Source: Caldilineaceae bacterium
GTDB taxonomy: Bacteria > Chloroflexota > Anaerolineae > Caldilineales > Caldilineaceae
Direction of reading: 5' to 3'
NCBI GenBank assembly: GCA_019637695.1
Contig: JAHBVG010000005.1
Coordinates: forward strand, 1 to 64,000
Length of the DNA: 64,000 nt
Under the pieces are notes generated by a model that saw only the letters and a list, made by a program, of their open reading frames with translations, did no database searches and was not told the DNA's origin. Shown here one piece after another: positions 63,668 to 64,000 of the stretch. Position 1 is the stretch's first letter, and the number at the start of each line of letters is the position of its first letter. Made by a program: the position numbers and the translations under genes.

Positions 63668-64000
63668 ATCGCATCAAGCCTGCCATACGCACGCAGGGCT
63701 AATAGATTGCCGATGGTCACCCACGGGTACCATTGGGCCAGCCCGTGTTGATCGTGCCAGCCGCCGTCCTCTTGTTGGCTGGTTTCGAGCGTGTGCAAAC
63801 ATGTTTCGATCAGATCCTGATCTGCGGCCAGGGCGACCGGCGAATAGGGCGTCGGCGCAAAGTTGAAGAAAGTATGCCGCTGGTTCTCAGGCGCATTTGC
63901 CGTCAACCTCAGGATGTTAGCGATCACCGCTTCGCGATATTGCTCCACCTCGGGGAAGTCATCGTCGGCAAAGAAGTAGTCGTAGGCGTGATAGCTCATA
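63664..64000 (-). CDS. partial gene: C-terminus resembling prenyltransferase/squalene-oxidase-repeat proteins
   Basis: Cut by the window edge, so only the last 111 or so residues are visible. The segment LIETCLHTLETSQQEDGGWHDQHGLAQWYPWV contains a QxxDGGW-type repeat like those in terpene-cyclase-like or prenyltransferase alpha/alpha barrel proteins. The final part GNLLALRAYGRLDAI ends naturally at a stop at 63664. The ATG at 63999 is probably internal. No function beyond the repeat is claimed. It is convergent with the anti-sigma gene, whose displaced tail ends at 63667, overlapping by 4 bp. Confidence 0.5.
   Translation of the reverse strand, partial: MSYHAYDYFFADDDFPEVEQYREAVIANILRLTANAPENQRHTFFNFAPTPYSPVALAADQDLIETCLHTLETSQQEDGGWHDQHGLAQWYPWVTIGNLLALRAYGRLDAI

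Overview
The window looks like chromosomal DNA from a filamentous or environmental Chloroflexota (Caldilineae/Anaerolineae-like). This is inferred from gene content: large BTAD/XRE-STAND-TPR regulators, stacked two-component proteins with degenerate receivers, secreted proteins with Thr/Pro 'TPTWTP'-type linkers, a deazaflavin (F420)-type oxidoreductase, a Tat-lipoprotein sugar-binding protein, and many short palindromic repeats between genes. No rRNA, tRNA, CRISPR array, transposase or phage structural gene was recognised.

Layout. (1) 1-370: a decayed histidine-kinase tail and a 40-bp sequence that recurs at 19993. (2) 368-15792, minus strand: a glycan-use operon, read as solute-binding lipoprotein, two ABC permeases, three divergent GH38-like glycosidases, a ceramidase-like hydrolase and a fourth GH38-type enzyme. 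A LacI/cre-like operator lies upstream. (3) 16070-20032: a hybrid histidine kinase and a response regulator whose 3' ends overlap tail to tail, then a truncated sensor gene. (4) 20021-22567: an XRE-STAND-TPR regulator. (5) 23073-33228: two giant secreted proteins, one a beta-helix protein and one a metzincin-like protease. (6) 33332-36136: a NarL-type two-component pair. (7) 36152-43925: an MFS transporter, a VOC dioxygenase-like protein, a small conserved protein, a SARP-type regulator, an F420-type oxidoreductase and a phosphatidylcholine synthase. (8) 44168-53164, plus strand: a four-gene cassette encoding a TIM-barrel/SH3/muramidase protein with a C-terminal membrane hairpin, a CHAT caspase-like/FGE protein, a SIR2-like protein, and an nSTAND ATPase with a transmembrane segment, SH3-like domains and an M23 domain. 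(9) 53278-55503: a secreted DUF11-repeat protein. (10) 56084-59663: a lasso-peptide locus with a PqqD-like recognition protein, a lasso cyclase, a 49-residue precursor and an HprK-like kinase. (11) 59686-64000: two degenerate receivers, an ECF sigma factor with a membrane anti-sigma/lamin-tail protein, and a truncated gene at the edge.

The two most interesting systems are regions 8 and 10. Region 8 joins an ATP-dependent STAND switch, a SIR2 fold, a caspase-like protease and two cell-wall hydrolase folds in one transcription unit. This resembles a bacterial conflict or programmed-death system aimed at the cell's own wall, but that role is inferred only. In region 10 the precursor ends in serine and is followed by an HprK-like kinase, which predicts a lasso peptide phosphorylated on its C-terminus. 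No B2 leader peptidase or exporter is present in the window.

Many start codons are uncertain because TTG and GTG appear to be used. Where a ribosome-binding site or family alignment decides, the entry says so.
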